Shown here piece after piece: positions 35,892 to 50,597 of a stretch of 51,038 nt of DNA. The number at the start of each line of letters is the position of its first letter. Positions within the stretch are counted from its first letter, which is position 1. This DNA comes from Gamsiella multidivaricata (Eukaryota > Mortierellomycota > Mortierellomycetes > Mortierellales > Mortierellaceae): assembly GCF_025024155.1 (NCBI RefSeq), contig NW_026251848.1:1-51038 (forward strand), in the 5' to 3' direction. The notes under the pieces were generated by a model that was not told the DNA's origin, searched no databases, and saw only the letters and a list, made by a program, of their open reading frames with translations. A program made the translations under genes and the position numbers.

Positions 35892-36760
35892 TCATGGGCT
35901 ACGTTTAAGCATCTTGGAGACGAGCTTGAAGTGATGTTTTGCCTTGTGTCGCCATGAGTTGTTATCGTGATCATGAAGGGACTTTTCAGACTGAGCGGAG
36001 CCGGTGCTCGACGCTCGCTTGGCTGCGATGCCCTCAACAAACAAAGGGTAGCTCGAGCACTTCATCAGATCCATGATGGACTCGCGTGCCTGCTCCAGGA
36101 CCTGTGGGTGATAATTGCCCTCGGCCACCGACCTCAACAGTCGACAGCGGACTGCATCCGAGAGGTTGAGCTCATGAGGGCTGCTGGGCAGGACAAAGGT
36201 ATCGAGGATAGCGCGCATCTTGCGTTGGAGATCTGAGAAAGCGCGTGCTTGCGACTGGTTCAAGTACTGGGCTGATTCTGCATGTAGGTTGAACATGGGG
36301 ACAGACTGGTGAACGGACTGGTATAGGGATTGAGCGCAAAGCTGTTTAAAAATGAATATCATGAGTTAGTTAAGAGGGTCCGTTTAAGAGGCCATTTATT
36401 TCTTGTACGAATGTGTATGTGAAAGTGAGAAATGGTTACCTTGTACTGTCTGGAAGCAAGCCAGAAGGCAAGGTTCTCGTAGCAGAATTGAGACTGCAAG
36501 AAGGCGCCAAAGTTGTCGAGGGTGTACTGACCACGCCCCTGGTTGAGGAGGATCTGGTGGAGCGTGGGTCTGCTCAGGGGCGAATCGTCTTCGTCTGCAG
36601 AGTGGTGTGAGTTGAAGCTGGCGAAGGAGTGGCGCTGTCTATGTGTGGAGGGTGAGAAGTACTGGGACGAAGGCGAAGGCGGGCTGGTGGAGAGCGCAGA
36701 CTGCTGGTGCATTGTGGGCCCCTGGATCGAGGGTTGTGCGAGAGAGACGGTCGTTGGCAT
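35892..36760 (-). CDS. RGS-domain protein (regulator of G-protein signalling)
   Basis: Two exons, 36760-36440 and 36341-35892, with a GTAACC donor and an AACAG acceptor, encode 256 aa. After a Ser/Pro/His-rich N-terminus of about 65 residues comes an RGS fold: PTLHQILLNQGRGQYTLDNF, FLQSQFCYENLAFWLASRQY (the ENLxFW helix), YLNQSQARAF, LNLSDAVRCRLL and ARESIMDLM. RGS proteins speed GTP hydrolysis by G-alpha subunits. The C-terminus is basic (WRHKAKHHFKLVSKMLKR) and could bind membranes. The start is the first ATG; an in-frame upstream TTG at 36781 is unlikely. The RGS domain seems compact, with a longer than usual spacing before the last helix. Confidence 0.87.
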
Positions 36761-37637
36761 GGGTGTGTGTGCGTCAGTCAATTGGGATATGAAAGGAAAG
36801 GCGACAGAAAAATGGGCTGTGGAGGAGTGAGGATATTGGAGCCGTTAGATGTAGGGAGGGGTGAAGTGTGCCAAAAGAGGGGAGGGGAAGGAAGGGTCTG
36901 AAATGGGAGTGCTGAAAGTGTGGAGGACGGGGGATGAACTTGCAGTATGGAGTGCGAGCGAGTGAAGATTGGCGAAACAAAAAGAGGGAGAAGAAAGAGG
37001 AGAGCGAGCAGGTCGATGGGGTGCGTATATATTTATACGATGCGTGCGAGAAGTGGGCTGCCTGACCCAAGGATGCGCTGTAGCTACAAGAAATGAATAC
37101 CCGCTTAAGGTTTTTGAATACAGTACAAAACAGCAGAGGGGTCACTCACACAACAAACAAGCAAACAAACAAAGGATGCGGCGGACAAGGCTACTGTAAA
37201 CCTGAAATGAAATGACCCGAACTGACTGAAATGAATGAATACTCCCCTCTCAAAAAACGTGCCTGGGATGTGACCGCAATGGTGTGTTTGCGCCATTCAA
37301 TTGCACTCTGTACTCTATCTCTCCCCAGCGGATGGCAACCATATAGGGCCCCCATGCCCCAGCTCCCCCTCCTGGTCCCTGCGGTAGATTACCCTACAGG
37401 ACGTAATTCTCAACTATCTCGCTCCAATATGAAAAACCAAGGTCACCATAATGTGCATATCCTGCGTACCAGATCAGTACTTTGATTCCTCCTGCCCCCT
37501 TCTCTCCCTCGTGGTACAGTCAGCACCTAGCCCCTTCAAAAACTGTCTCGTTAAACAGCAGATCCAACAACAACCATGTAATAAAAAAACGTAGTGATGA
37601 CTAAGGAATGTCGTGTGGCGCGCAACGTGGCGGAAGA
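36761..37637. other. RGS promoter and intergenic region
   Basis: About 880 bp without a recognised gene. On the minus strand the part next to the RGS start is CT-rich (36830-37020), fitting its promoter. A CAAACAAACAAAC patch lies at about 37153-37172. Confidence 0.4.
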
Positions 37638-38272
37638 ATGACTTTCTCACCTCAGCAGCCTGCATCCGGAAAGAATGATTATTTATTCGGCGACGGCTAT
37701 GATGATGACGATGATGCCATCCCACTTCAGCGCCTGAACACGCTGTTGTCTCATTTCGTATATGGCTTCGCCTGCTTGCCTGCCTCGCCTGATGCATCTC
37801 TGGACCCTTTTAACTACAGATGCAACCGGTATTGGTTAACCCTGTCTTGCACTCCGGATCATACTCGATTTGTCTGACGAGCATTACAGACACCGCGGAT
37901 CAAGCCAACAACTCGTGAGATCATGGTGATGTGGCCATGACTGAGTACCCCTGGAATCCCCTGGCCCCAGCTGAGAGCCCTGTTCTCTACCGCTGTTTAT
38001 TATACACATATCGCCAACTCAGAAAACACCTTCACCAAGTCCCATGTTTTCCATGGGTACCGTACCCTGGTCAACTGGTATTTGTATCTCCCCTGGAGCA
38101 AGAAAGAGCGAGGGTGCGACATCTCCACCCCTTTTGGGAGTCATTGACCAAAGAATTTTCTTTCAGGTACCCCAATCAGGAGCGCCCCTGGCCCCTTGCG
38201 ACCGCTCTCTTCTTCCCCTTCTCAAACAGTATTGACTCAGATCGAAAAAAAGTTTCTTTTTTCCTTGGCTGA
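37638..38272 (+). CDS. Hypothetical four-exon protein, 142 aa
   Basis: I do not recognise a family. Exons 37638-37828, 37890-37914 (25 nt), 37971-38077 and 38167-38272 join in phase to one open frame. Each intron has GT-AG ends and a CTGAC/CTGAG/TTGAC-like branch site. The product begins MTFSPQQPASGKNDYLFGDG, then an Asp run and a LQRLNTLLSHFVYGFACL segment. Later it reads LFSTAVYYTHIANSENTF and KSHVFHGYRTLVNWYPNQ, ending VSFFLG. Dropping the 25-nt exon gives an immediate stop, so the model stands or falls on that microexon. It has no signal peptide and no clear membrane span. It may be real, but such a set of splice sites could also arise by chance. Confidence 0.35.
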
Positions 38273-41200
38273 GGTCACTGAAATCCAACCCACAGGAGCT
38301 CATTGTCTATGCCGTGCTTACCAGAGAAGACATGTATCCCCTATTTTTACCACGGAGGTTAAGGTGCTCCGCCATATTTTTTTTCTTTTCTTTGCTGCCA
38401 TAAGGCCATAAGTGTGCAAAAAAGCCCGTCCTGGGTATGAAAAACACTGTCTGGAGATCGGCCGGGAGGACTAGATCCGGCTACCTTTCTTTTTTTTTTT
38501 GTTGCTTGACATACAGTAAAAAAGGCACCGTTAGCATTGCATTGCCGATTCATGTCCAGCAGATCGTAAGGGACCATACAACAGCTTAGGAGGATAAAAA
38601 AAATGCGCCCAATTTCTTCACTAGTTTCTTCCATGTATTCCTTGAAAAAGAGCAGATCAAGACCAAAAGATGCTGAGTTGCATGTCGGTGCATTTTCAAA
38701 AAAAAAAAAAAATGGACTGGAAGCAGCAAGGCTGCAGATGGTAGCATTCATTTTTGCGAGCAAACAAACAAACAAGCAAACAAACAAGCTGCCAAACGAA
38801 TCGTCCGATGGGTACAGCCCCTCCATTTCTATCGTGCTTTGAAAAGAAATGAACAAAAAGAAACTATTTGTTAGGGGATTGAAAATCAAGGGCCCTTGCC
38901 TCCTTTCATCAGCGCACGTTTGTTCCCGCTTCTTTCTTTCCCTCGTTCATTTTTTCGCATCTGGAACAAACAGAAGGCTGCAGCTGCAGCTGCAGCTGTT
39001 TGTGGCCTTTACTGGTGAATGGCGCTCTGCAGTAGCGTAGAATGAAAACGAGGCTCAGCACGAACCAATTACCCTTGGTTTTTGACGGTATCTCTCCTTT
39101 GTCCCATTCAACGTCGTCCTATCTCTGCAGTACTGAAGCTGCATCTGCAAAAAAAGGCCCTCAGCGACAAAAATAGGGCTCGCGACCCTGCATCGTCAAC
39201 ATGCCACATCCTTGCATCACTTCTCACTTTCTTGAATTCTCTCTAGTCTCATCTGGCTCAATTTCTTTCAAAAGCGAGTTGCCTTGCATGACCCATAGAT
39301 GGAAATATTAAAAAACAACGGCACTGTTGTCACTGGCAGCAACAGGAGAATTCTTTGTTCTCGGCTCTCATCGTATTTGTGTTTGTGTTCTGTGTGTATG
39401 TCTTTTTACAGTTTCTCCCCAACCCCATGACCCTCCACGTTATTAAGCAGCAAACTAATCTAAAATCGGCACGCTCTAGAAGGTAGAGGGTACGCCCACT
39501 TTCTCTGGACGGGGCCTTCTCGCAAGTCACAGGCACATTCGGGTACTCGCCAGAACCTTGTTGACGTTGAGTAGATACTGTGATGGTCTGCAGAGCAACT
39601 GGACGGTTGCTGGATTCGTATACAACAGACCTAGTCTGCCTGGCCTTCATCATCTTTTTATTTTTTTTCGAAATGCTCAGAGGGTCTGCGATCCAGATCT
39701 GGATACTCCTGTTGGCGATACATGCACTGCCTCCGTTTTATTTTTTTGTCACCCTAAAATGAGGTGATGTAATCTGAATCAGGGGCATGAGACTTCAAAC
39801 CCAACCAGGAAGTCGGGAAACGACCCTGTGAGGAAGCTCGGCAAAGAAAACAGCCGCAGGCCCCTCCTCGCCCCCTCCTTCCCCTGGATACGCGTTTCAT
39901 ACACGTCAGGAAGGGAGCCCCCGCGTTTGACCTGCGCCGATGGACCCTTGTTTACGCTTGACATCATCTGACTCCGTCGTCAGCCCTACAACTCGCGATC
40001 GAGGGATTATTATGCACATTGTTGGTTGTGGAGAATCTCCACCACCGATTGGCAGACAGCTCTCGCCGGTCTTGAGAACATGCATGCACTCAAACAGATG
40101 ACCCCCTAATGTAACCTTGGATGAACTATGGACACGGACTGCGGGTTGTCTCTTTCTCATAGTCTTTTTATTTTACTTTTCTCTGTTCATTTTGTGCAAC
40201 CATGGATGATCCAAACAGCGCCAGATTTTCCTTCTTCCATCGACTTCATCAGAGAAAGCGCCATCATAAAGAAAAAAGTTGGTGAGAGCACAAGGAGAGC
40301 AAATAGACAGAGAGGAAGTGTGCATGCATGCATGGACAAAAAAGACGACTCTGCATCAACTCAAAAGAATGTCTGTAATTATTATTTTGTTGGTTATGAG
40401 CAGCTCTGCCTGCCCTCACTCATCCCCACACCTAAAATGAAAAAAAACCCCCCGGCTGTTCTGTGGGTAGAACGTAACTTTTAGTCTGCAGACTATCACA
40501 ACAACAACAGTGTATTCCGCCATTGTCGCCAGCTATTTGTGTTCCATTGTGAAAAACTAGCCCGACTGCTCAACGTGGCAGAAGAATAAGAGGGTGGTAT
40601 CGTGGCAAGCAACGTGCTGACAACATGGCATGCGTGCATGACGAACAGTCTCGGAAATATTTCGCAATGACATAAAAGAGAAAGACAGTTCCCAATTGAA
40701 GTTAGAGTTGCGGGTTAGGCTACTCAAGGTTTGGAATAGTCGCACGAATTGAGTTGGCAGTGAGCACTTTTCTTTTGTGGTGGTACCTTTCTGCGCCCGC
40801 TTAGGGTTAGTGTTTGGCAAAAACGATGTCGTGATTGGTGCAAGCCTACATCTCCACAACTTGCTTGACATCTTGATGCACTTGCCCTCTTGCGTTCCTG
40901 ATAATCTCCCAGGGCAGACGCCTTTCTTGTCTCGCAAGCATATTCCTTAGACCAGGGACAGATCGCCCTCTCGGCTCGATCGCTCGTTTCTTGAGTGTTG
41001 GTTCAGAAATAACGTACAAATCGCCTAGCACAGTCTGAAATAAAAATGGGTGCAGGAAAGGAGGTATACCAGACTACCGTACTTTCAGTGTGCATCCATG
41101 CCAGGTGATTTGTAGACCCTGTTTATATACACTTGAGCGCGTGGAGTATCTTTTCTTTCCAAACTGTCAGCTCGTAGAATCACCCAAAGGTGCAGTGAAA

Positions 41201-41664
41201 TACTTCATGACCACACCCCTTGTGCATGTATATGATTCGATTCTCACCACACACAACAGAAATATTAAGATAATCATTCCCGTGACGATTTGAATTCCAA
41301 TTGCATTGCAAATGTAGTCTAGACATAGCGAAGAGACTCCAACGATGTTTAAACACTGTTCCGGTTCCAGCTCATATCTTGGGTGCGCTAACACTTTCAA
41401 CGATCTGTCTTTGAAAAATAAAATGTAAGAGGCCAAGTACCCTACTTTCTTGCGTCAGACAAGGTTTCAGGCCGTTTTGCACATTTTTTAAAGTTTTGAC
41501 AGAGTGGAGGATCGAGGAACTGGGAACCCGGGGATCCTGAGCATTGTATGTCTGTGGCCACTCAACCCCTTAAAAGCAAAAAAACTTTGGGAAAATGTGG
41601 CCTGGTAGGTGCACCATTGCAATATATAGACTATATGAGTACTTTTAGACATATAGTAGGCATA
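38273..41664. other. 3.4-kb region without a recognised gene
   Basis: Contains an A-run at 38697-38712, a T-run near 38494-38502, alternating GCTGCA repeats at about 38981-39000, and a GCATGCATGCATG patch at 40322-40335. Scattered ORFs on both strands have no recognisable domain. One minus exon-like block (41034-40846) follows a good TTTATTTCAG acceptor and is open to a stop, but I found no convincing partner exon. Confidence 0.4.
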
Positions 41665-43320
41665 CTACAGCCGAGAATGTTCTTTATTCTTTCGCATCTC
41701 TATAACAGTCGAAGGACGGACGCGAAGGTGATGCTCGTGAAAAGGCTTAATTCCGAGCCTAGCCTTCATACCGACCAAACCAGGATGATCCTTCGGTATC
41801 TGTTTCTGCTTTTCCTTCAGCTCTGTAACCATGTCCACACACGAGCTCGATCCACAAGTTCCCTCGTGCTTCTCCTGACATGATGGACAGGAGATCATCA
41901 GCAGGTTGCACGTCATGTTAGAACAATTGCAGTACGAATCGCAAGGTGTCCCGCAGGTATGACACTTGGCAAGAACATCATCCGTGATGGGTTCGCCTAG
42001 GCGCTTGTCGAACGTAAAATTTTTGCCTTTATAGATCGATTTGACCTGCTCTCCATCTGTCGCCGCCGTATCATCGGCTGTTGCTGTAGCGTTAAGTTGC
42101 TCCTGAATATAGCGACCATACGCAGTGACACCTCCCTGTAACATTTTGACCGATTTGAAACCGTTCGATTTGAGTAGGGCTCCTGATCGAGTGCAACGGA
42201 TGCCTCCTGTGCAGTACATGTAAATGTCCTGATCTTCCTTCCCTTTGCAGATCTCAAGCATGGCGTCCACGTTCTCCCGGAACGTAGTTACATCCGGCCG
42301 GATCGAGTGTTCGAAATGCCCGATCGCGCTATAACGAAGGAGTTGGGCAGACGGTCAGATACATTCCACATTCTTATTTTCTCAGTTGTAAATGAGCTCG
42401 ATCAGCAGGAATAGTGAAAATAGATATACCTTTCGTAATGATTCCTCATGTCAATAAGGATAGGAGCTTTCTCCAGCGACGACAGCTCCTTGTGCCACTC
42501 TTCTGGTGTAAGATACATGGGCTCGTTGTACAGATCGAATGTGTTATTGTCAATGCCATCGGAAACCAGCTATGAAAAAAAAAAAATTTCAGGCAAAGTG
42601 TATTGTGAGATGCCTTTCACGCTTCATGCTATTCGACGGATGAAAACAACAATTACTTCATACCTGTTTCTTGACTCTGACGTGCAGTTTCTTAAACGCC
42701 TTGCCTTCAGACATGGCGGGGTTGAACCGAATCTTGTCAAAGATGGGCCAGTGTGTTGCATAATACTCCTTAAACTGCTCGACCTGGTCCTTGGGACAGC
42801 TGATCTGGGCATTGATACCCTCCGCAGACACATAGATACGACCGACGACATCCATTACTCTCAAGTCGGTCAAGAAGTAATACTGGATCTTGACAAGGTC
42901 GTTTTCACTGATCGGTCGAAATTGGTAGAAGGACAGGGTGATGTAGTCCTTGGCGGGCGGGTGTGGGGTCCGTTGGATATGGTCCCTCATTAGACGGAGG
43001 GTCACTTTAGCCAGGCCCTCTACCGGAGGCATCTCTACTCGAATTTTTCCATCTGACAGCACCATACTGTGTGGACCGCTTGGTGTCTTCCCTGTAGTCG
43101 TCTCATATGTGTTGTGTGCACTAAAGGTGCTGGGCGCAGACGAGAACGGCCTGCAGCCATTGAAAAAGGGGATTGAGGAACGAAGCAGGGGAAAATGTTT
43201 TCCACTTGAGACGAAGCAGAGTGCAAGAGGGGTAATGGATTGCTTGGCTTGGCTCCCGGTCGTCTTCAAGAAGAGCTTGGAGGCGGTGCTGAGCACCCGA
43301 CGATGAGTGATGGAGATCAT
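41665..43320 (-). CDS. TrhO/TSTD2-type rhodanese, probably mitochondrial
   Basis: Exons 43320-42664, 42569-42430 and 42328-41665 encode 486 aa. The first 60-70 residues are Ser/Arg/Lys-rich without acids (MISITHRRVLSTASKLFLKT), as in a mitochondrial presequence. The N-terminal TrhO domain follows (YYFLTDLRVMDVVGRIYVSA, EGINAQISCPKDQVEQF). The rhodanese domain follows with ILIDMRNHYE and the active-site loop YCTGGIRCTRSGALL, catalytic Cys near 305. The C-terminal Cys-rich segment (KCHTCGTPCDSYCNC, ISCPSCQEKHEGTC) is the UPF0176/TSTD2 zinc-like region. Bacterial TrhO makes 5-hydroxyuridine at the tRNA wobble position; the same reaction in fungi is inferred. The ATG at 43320 is chosen because the longer frame opens with GTG. 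Divergent from PKC1 (503 bp between starts). Confidence 0.9.
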
Positions 43321-43823
43321 TGCTGGACCCTCGGGGCATTCAGGCACCGGTTTCTCTTAAGGCCATTGGGTCACGTGTAGTACTCTAAGAGTGCTAGCCA
43401 TGGCGTTTCGGTCCATTACCCATCTGTCCACTCCACGACCTCACTCCACCTTTTTCCTCCACCTTTGGCTTTGGACATCTTCTCGGTGTGCTTCTCCACT
43501 CCCATTTCACATAGACATTCGACTTTGGTACTTTTATTGCGCCGCATTGCAGCAAGTTTGAACGTTACCCCGTCACCACTACGCGCACCAGAGTGAGGAC
43601 AACCACGCTCCCTCCACCAGCTCCAGCAACTATTCCTTTCGCTCTTAACCTGACCGTATTCCGAACACGCAAACGACGAGGCAGGACAGAAAGACAACGG
43701 TAAAACCGACTAGCCTTCAAGTGACCTTTTTGCGACTGAATAACCGTGCCTGACCACACAAGGCAGCGCGTAGAATGTGGTTTGCTAACTCTTCCTATCG
43801 TTCATCGGCCTTGGATATAGGAG
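43321..43823. promoter_or_regulatory. Divergent promoter region, TrhO-like / PKC1
   Basis: The 503 bp between two divergent start codons hold both promoters. The sequence TTGGATATAG directly before GAGATGG (43821) looks like a splice acceptor with CTAAC upstream (43784-43788). A 5' UTR intron in PKC1 is therefore likely. Confidence 0.4.
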
Positions 43824-47947
<4,124 letters not shown>

Positions 47948-48119
47948 ACTTCAATAAAAAAAAAATGCTTCGCCCTATCATTCCTATCATGTGATTGGTG
48001 TTTACTACCTTTTTTTTTTTTTTGGCACTTTGACCTCCGTTTGCGATTCAGTTTCGGCATCGTCGGTGGACACCTTTCGCGATCAGTTTTTTTCTTCTTT
48101 CGCATACCTCAGTGACGTT

Positions 48120-49617
48120 ATGGCAAACAAAGGTGGGAGAAACTTCAACTGCATATTATATTATAGAACGATTCAAACAAATCCAGCTGACTGATAACTT
48201 ATTGGTGTTCGAATAACAGTTCGTGCTCAAAAGGCGGCTACAACCAAGGGCAAGAAAGTGGTCGCGGGGGGGGTCAAGGCGAACCCTAAACAGCAATTCT
48301 CGAAGACGAGCGCGATGAAGAGTAATGGCCAATCCCCCAAGAAGAGCAAGAAGAAGAAAATGACCAAGTCCAGCAACAACAAGAAGCGCCCTCGGGATCA
48401 GGACACAGAAGTTGGGGAGGAAGACGATTTTGAGAGACGAGAAGTTGAGAAGAGGAAGAAGCGTGCAAAGATGGTGGAGGCGAGCAAGACGGCCGAGACT
48501 CAGCTCGAGGTGTTTGTGGAGGCGCATGATGTGATTCTCGTGGTTCTGGATGCGAGGGATCCTCAGCGGTGCAGGTCCAGGTCTCTGGAACATTTGGTCC
48601 GCCAACAGAGCGGGAGCGGGAAAAGGATTGTCTTTGTGCTCAATAAGATTGGTAAGAACGAACGAACGCATGAACGAACGACGAGGAGAGATTGGGATAA
48701 GTGGAGGCGATCCAGGGGTTTCTGGTGCTAACTCGTTTACGGCATTTCTCTTTTTTTTTTTTTTTTGCGTGTGTTTGTCCTTCCAAGACTTGGTACCGCG
48801 CCGCAATGCTGAGAGTTGGATCAGAGCCCTTTCACAAGAATACCCCACAGTACCCTCCATCGCCACGAACACCAGTACTTCCAAAGCTACCGGCGCTGAA
48901 GAGCTCGTCAAGATACTGAATCACTATGCCACGAATGCCAAGCGCTGCTCGACTATCACCGTCGGTATCACCGGTTTTGCCAGCGTCGGCCGCTCCACAC
49001 TCCTCAGATCTCTTCAGCACTGCTCCCAGAACTTCTCCAGCTCCAGCAGTAGCAGCAGCAGCAAATCCTCCACTACTGCCATCAAGTTCACACAAACACC
49101 TGGTTTGATCGTTAGCAGGACTAGCGGTCGGGGACCGATTGACATGCTCCTCCGGAGCAAGATCCTCCCAGAAGAAGATCTCGTCTCGACCACGGGCGCG
49201 TTAGTCATGCGTTGTCCGAAACAACCACTGATGCTCAAATATATGCTGCCATCGTACGATGATGGGGAAGAGTTTTTGGGCTTTTTGGCGAGGCAGCAGG
49301 GTAAGGTGCAAAAGGGAGGTGTTCCTGATACGGCGTACGCGGCGCGTGTATTTTTGAGGGAGTTGAGTAATCCGGATGGTGGGATGGGATTTTGCACTAC
49401 CGCGACGACAAAGGGTCCTGGTGCCAACGCTGAAGAAGTGACAGAGTGGATGAAGGAGTTTGGAACAAGTGCGAAGGAGAATGTTAGGAGGGTGGAACAG
49501 CTCTTGGGGGCTGATCAGCGATTGGTCTCCCTTGCTTTGGCTCCATATGACTTTGACGAGGACCAGAAGGAGGAAGACGAAGGAGAGAAAGACGAGGAGC
49601 ATGAGGAAGAGGATTAA
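48120..49617 (+). CDS. Nucleostemin/GNL3-like nucleolar protein with degenerate GTPase motifs
   Basis: Exons 48120-48132 (13 nt), 48220-48651 and 48788-49617 encode 424 aa. The Lys/Arg-rich N-terminus (KKSKKKKMTKSSNNKKRP) is a nucleolar-type signal. The order G5-G4-G1-G3 is the circular permutation of the YlqF/nucleostemin group: VILVVLDARDPQRC, VFVLNKIDLVP (G4 intact), then GFASVGRSTLLRSL for G1 and QTPGLI for G3. G1 has Arg in place of the invariant P-loop Lys, and G3 lacks its Asp, so GTP hydrolysis is doubtful. A Ser run (SSSSSSSSS) lies between G1 and G3. The C-terminus (FLGFLARQQGKVQKGGVPDT, AARVFLRELSNPDGG) matches the GNL3 family's C-terminal domain and ends in a Glu/Asp tail. Family members act in 60S ribosome export. 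Confidence 0.82.
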
Positions 49618-49903
49618 AAATAGGCATGGTTTCTCAAGCCTAGATAACTAGAGGAGGTAAATAAAAGGACAATCTACTGGACTGTCAGTCTTATTTGACA
49701 ACCCATCCAGAAATCCGTGTAAAATACTTGGCATTTGTCGAAGACCAAGGGAATCTGAGCGTAAACAATAGACCCCTCGTAGAGCAGGCGTCGTGTGAAC
49801 ACAGGAAAGGTGTTACTTAGCCAAGTAGCTTATTTTCAAAAAAATAAAAAAAAATCATGCATTCTACGTGTGAAGCCCCATAGCAGCTGGAAAAGCTAAA
49901 ATA
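49618..49903. other. 3' region of the GNL3-like gene and tRNA terminator
   Basis: AATAAA-like signal at 49660-49665. On the minus strand a TTTT run (49898-49901) just past the tRNA 3' end fits a Pol III terminator. No gene was seen. Confidence 0.5.
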
Positions 49904-49976
49904 TTCCCAGTCCGGGGATCGAACCCGGGCCTTGTCGGTGAGAGCGACAAATCCTGACCACTGGACCAACTAGGAA
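49904..49976 (-). tRNA. tRNA-Glu(CTC)
   Basis: On the minus strand the 73-nt sequence folds as a cloverleaf: acceptor TTCCTAG/CTGGGAA (one U-G pair), anticodon stem TGTCG/CGACA closing the loop CTCTCAC, and T-arm CCGGGTTCGATCCCCGG. The anticodon is CTC, which reads GAG. The A box (TGGTCCAGTGGTC) resembles other eukaryotic tRNA-Glu genes. No intron and no encoded CCA. Confidence 0.92.
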
Positions 49977-50261
49977 TTTACTCCGATGATGAACGTTGCA
50001 TTAAAATTATTTTATTTCAATTATATTCTCCACGTGATATTGCCATAGGCGGTAAATATTCTGTTACGCGGTCCTGCATCAGAGAGCGATACCAGATCTT
50101 GCCGACGTGGAGTGGCGGTCCACCCTTGCCCATGTCCACGACAAGCGCTCTGTGCACACGTTCTTCAGCAGTGCTGCTGATACGTCCCAGAGGACACATC
50201 ATATTAAGAAGCTGCATGGTATGCTGCCTACCCTGAATACCATGAAGGCTCGCCACCCGAG
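49977..50261. other. Gap between tRNA-Glu and the LTR
   Basis: About 285 bp. A 79-codon minus frame (50256-50017) has a coding-like composition (RALVVDMGKGGPPLHVGKIW) but no family was recognised. It could be a scrap of another mobile element. Confidence 0.3.
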
Positions 50262-50449
50262 TGTAACAGGATAACCCCGCTTATAGCCCCGACTCCGAAA
50301 GGACTGGGGCCCCGGCTATAGACAACCGACCGGGCCGGAACCGGACCGTAGACATAGATATATAGACCAGCTAGTTGCCATCTTAATACAGCACGCATTC
50401 CAACCCTTTCCATCCTTACCCCTGCCCTCGACTGCCTAGAGCTATTACA
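50262..50449 (+). repeat. 5' LTR (188 bp)
   Basis: Starts TGTAACAGG and ends GCTATTACA, with inverted TGTAA/TTACA termini. A TATA-like GATATATAGACC lies at about 50356-50367. The end is fixed by the primer-binding site that follows immediately. Only one LTR is visible. Confidence 0.65.
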
Positions 50450-50467
50450 TGGTAGCAAAGGTTCTTC
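50450..50467 (+). other. Primer-binding site, initiator-tRNA-like
   Basis: TGGTAGCAAAGGTTCTTC directly after the LTR resembles the complement of the 3' end of initiator tRNA-Met (TGGTAGCAGAG...). The following CGATCCCC extends into the T-arm complement. A TGG start complementary to CCA is expected for reverse-transcription priming. Confidence 0.6.
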
Positions 50468-50597
50468 GATCCCCTGCACCTCTGTCCCTGAACCACGATC
50501 CCCCTGTACCACGAAACTCTGCTAAATTTTTACCCTGATCCACCAATTAAATTAAACCTTGGCCGACCAACTGTCATCCCTTTTTTCCTCCCTAACC

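Noticed and set aside
38359..38889. 176-codon minus ORF
   Set aside because: Composition reflects T-runs and CAAA repeats read as Phe/Cys-Leu-Phe strings; no domain.
40846..41436. Two minus-strand blocks (41436-41167 with a membrane-span-like stretch, 41034-40846 after a TTTATTTCAG acceptor)
   Set aside because: No ATG leads the first block and no good donor joins it to the second; kept only as a note in the intergenic entry.
43416..43697. 93-codon minus ORF between TrhO and PKC1
   Set aside because: Lies in a divergent promoter, no domain, no splice partners.
50017..50256. 79-codon minus ORF next to the LTR
   Set aside because: Coding-like composition but no recognised family; mentioned only in the gap entry.
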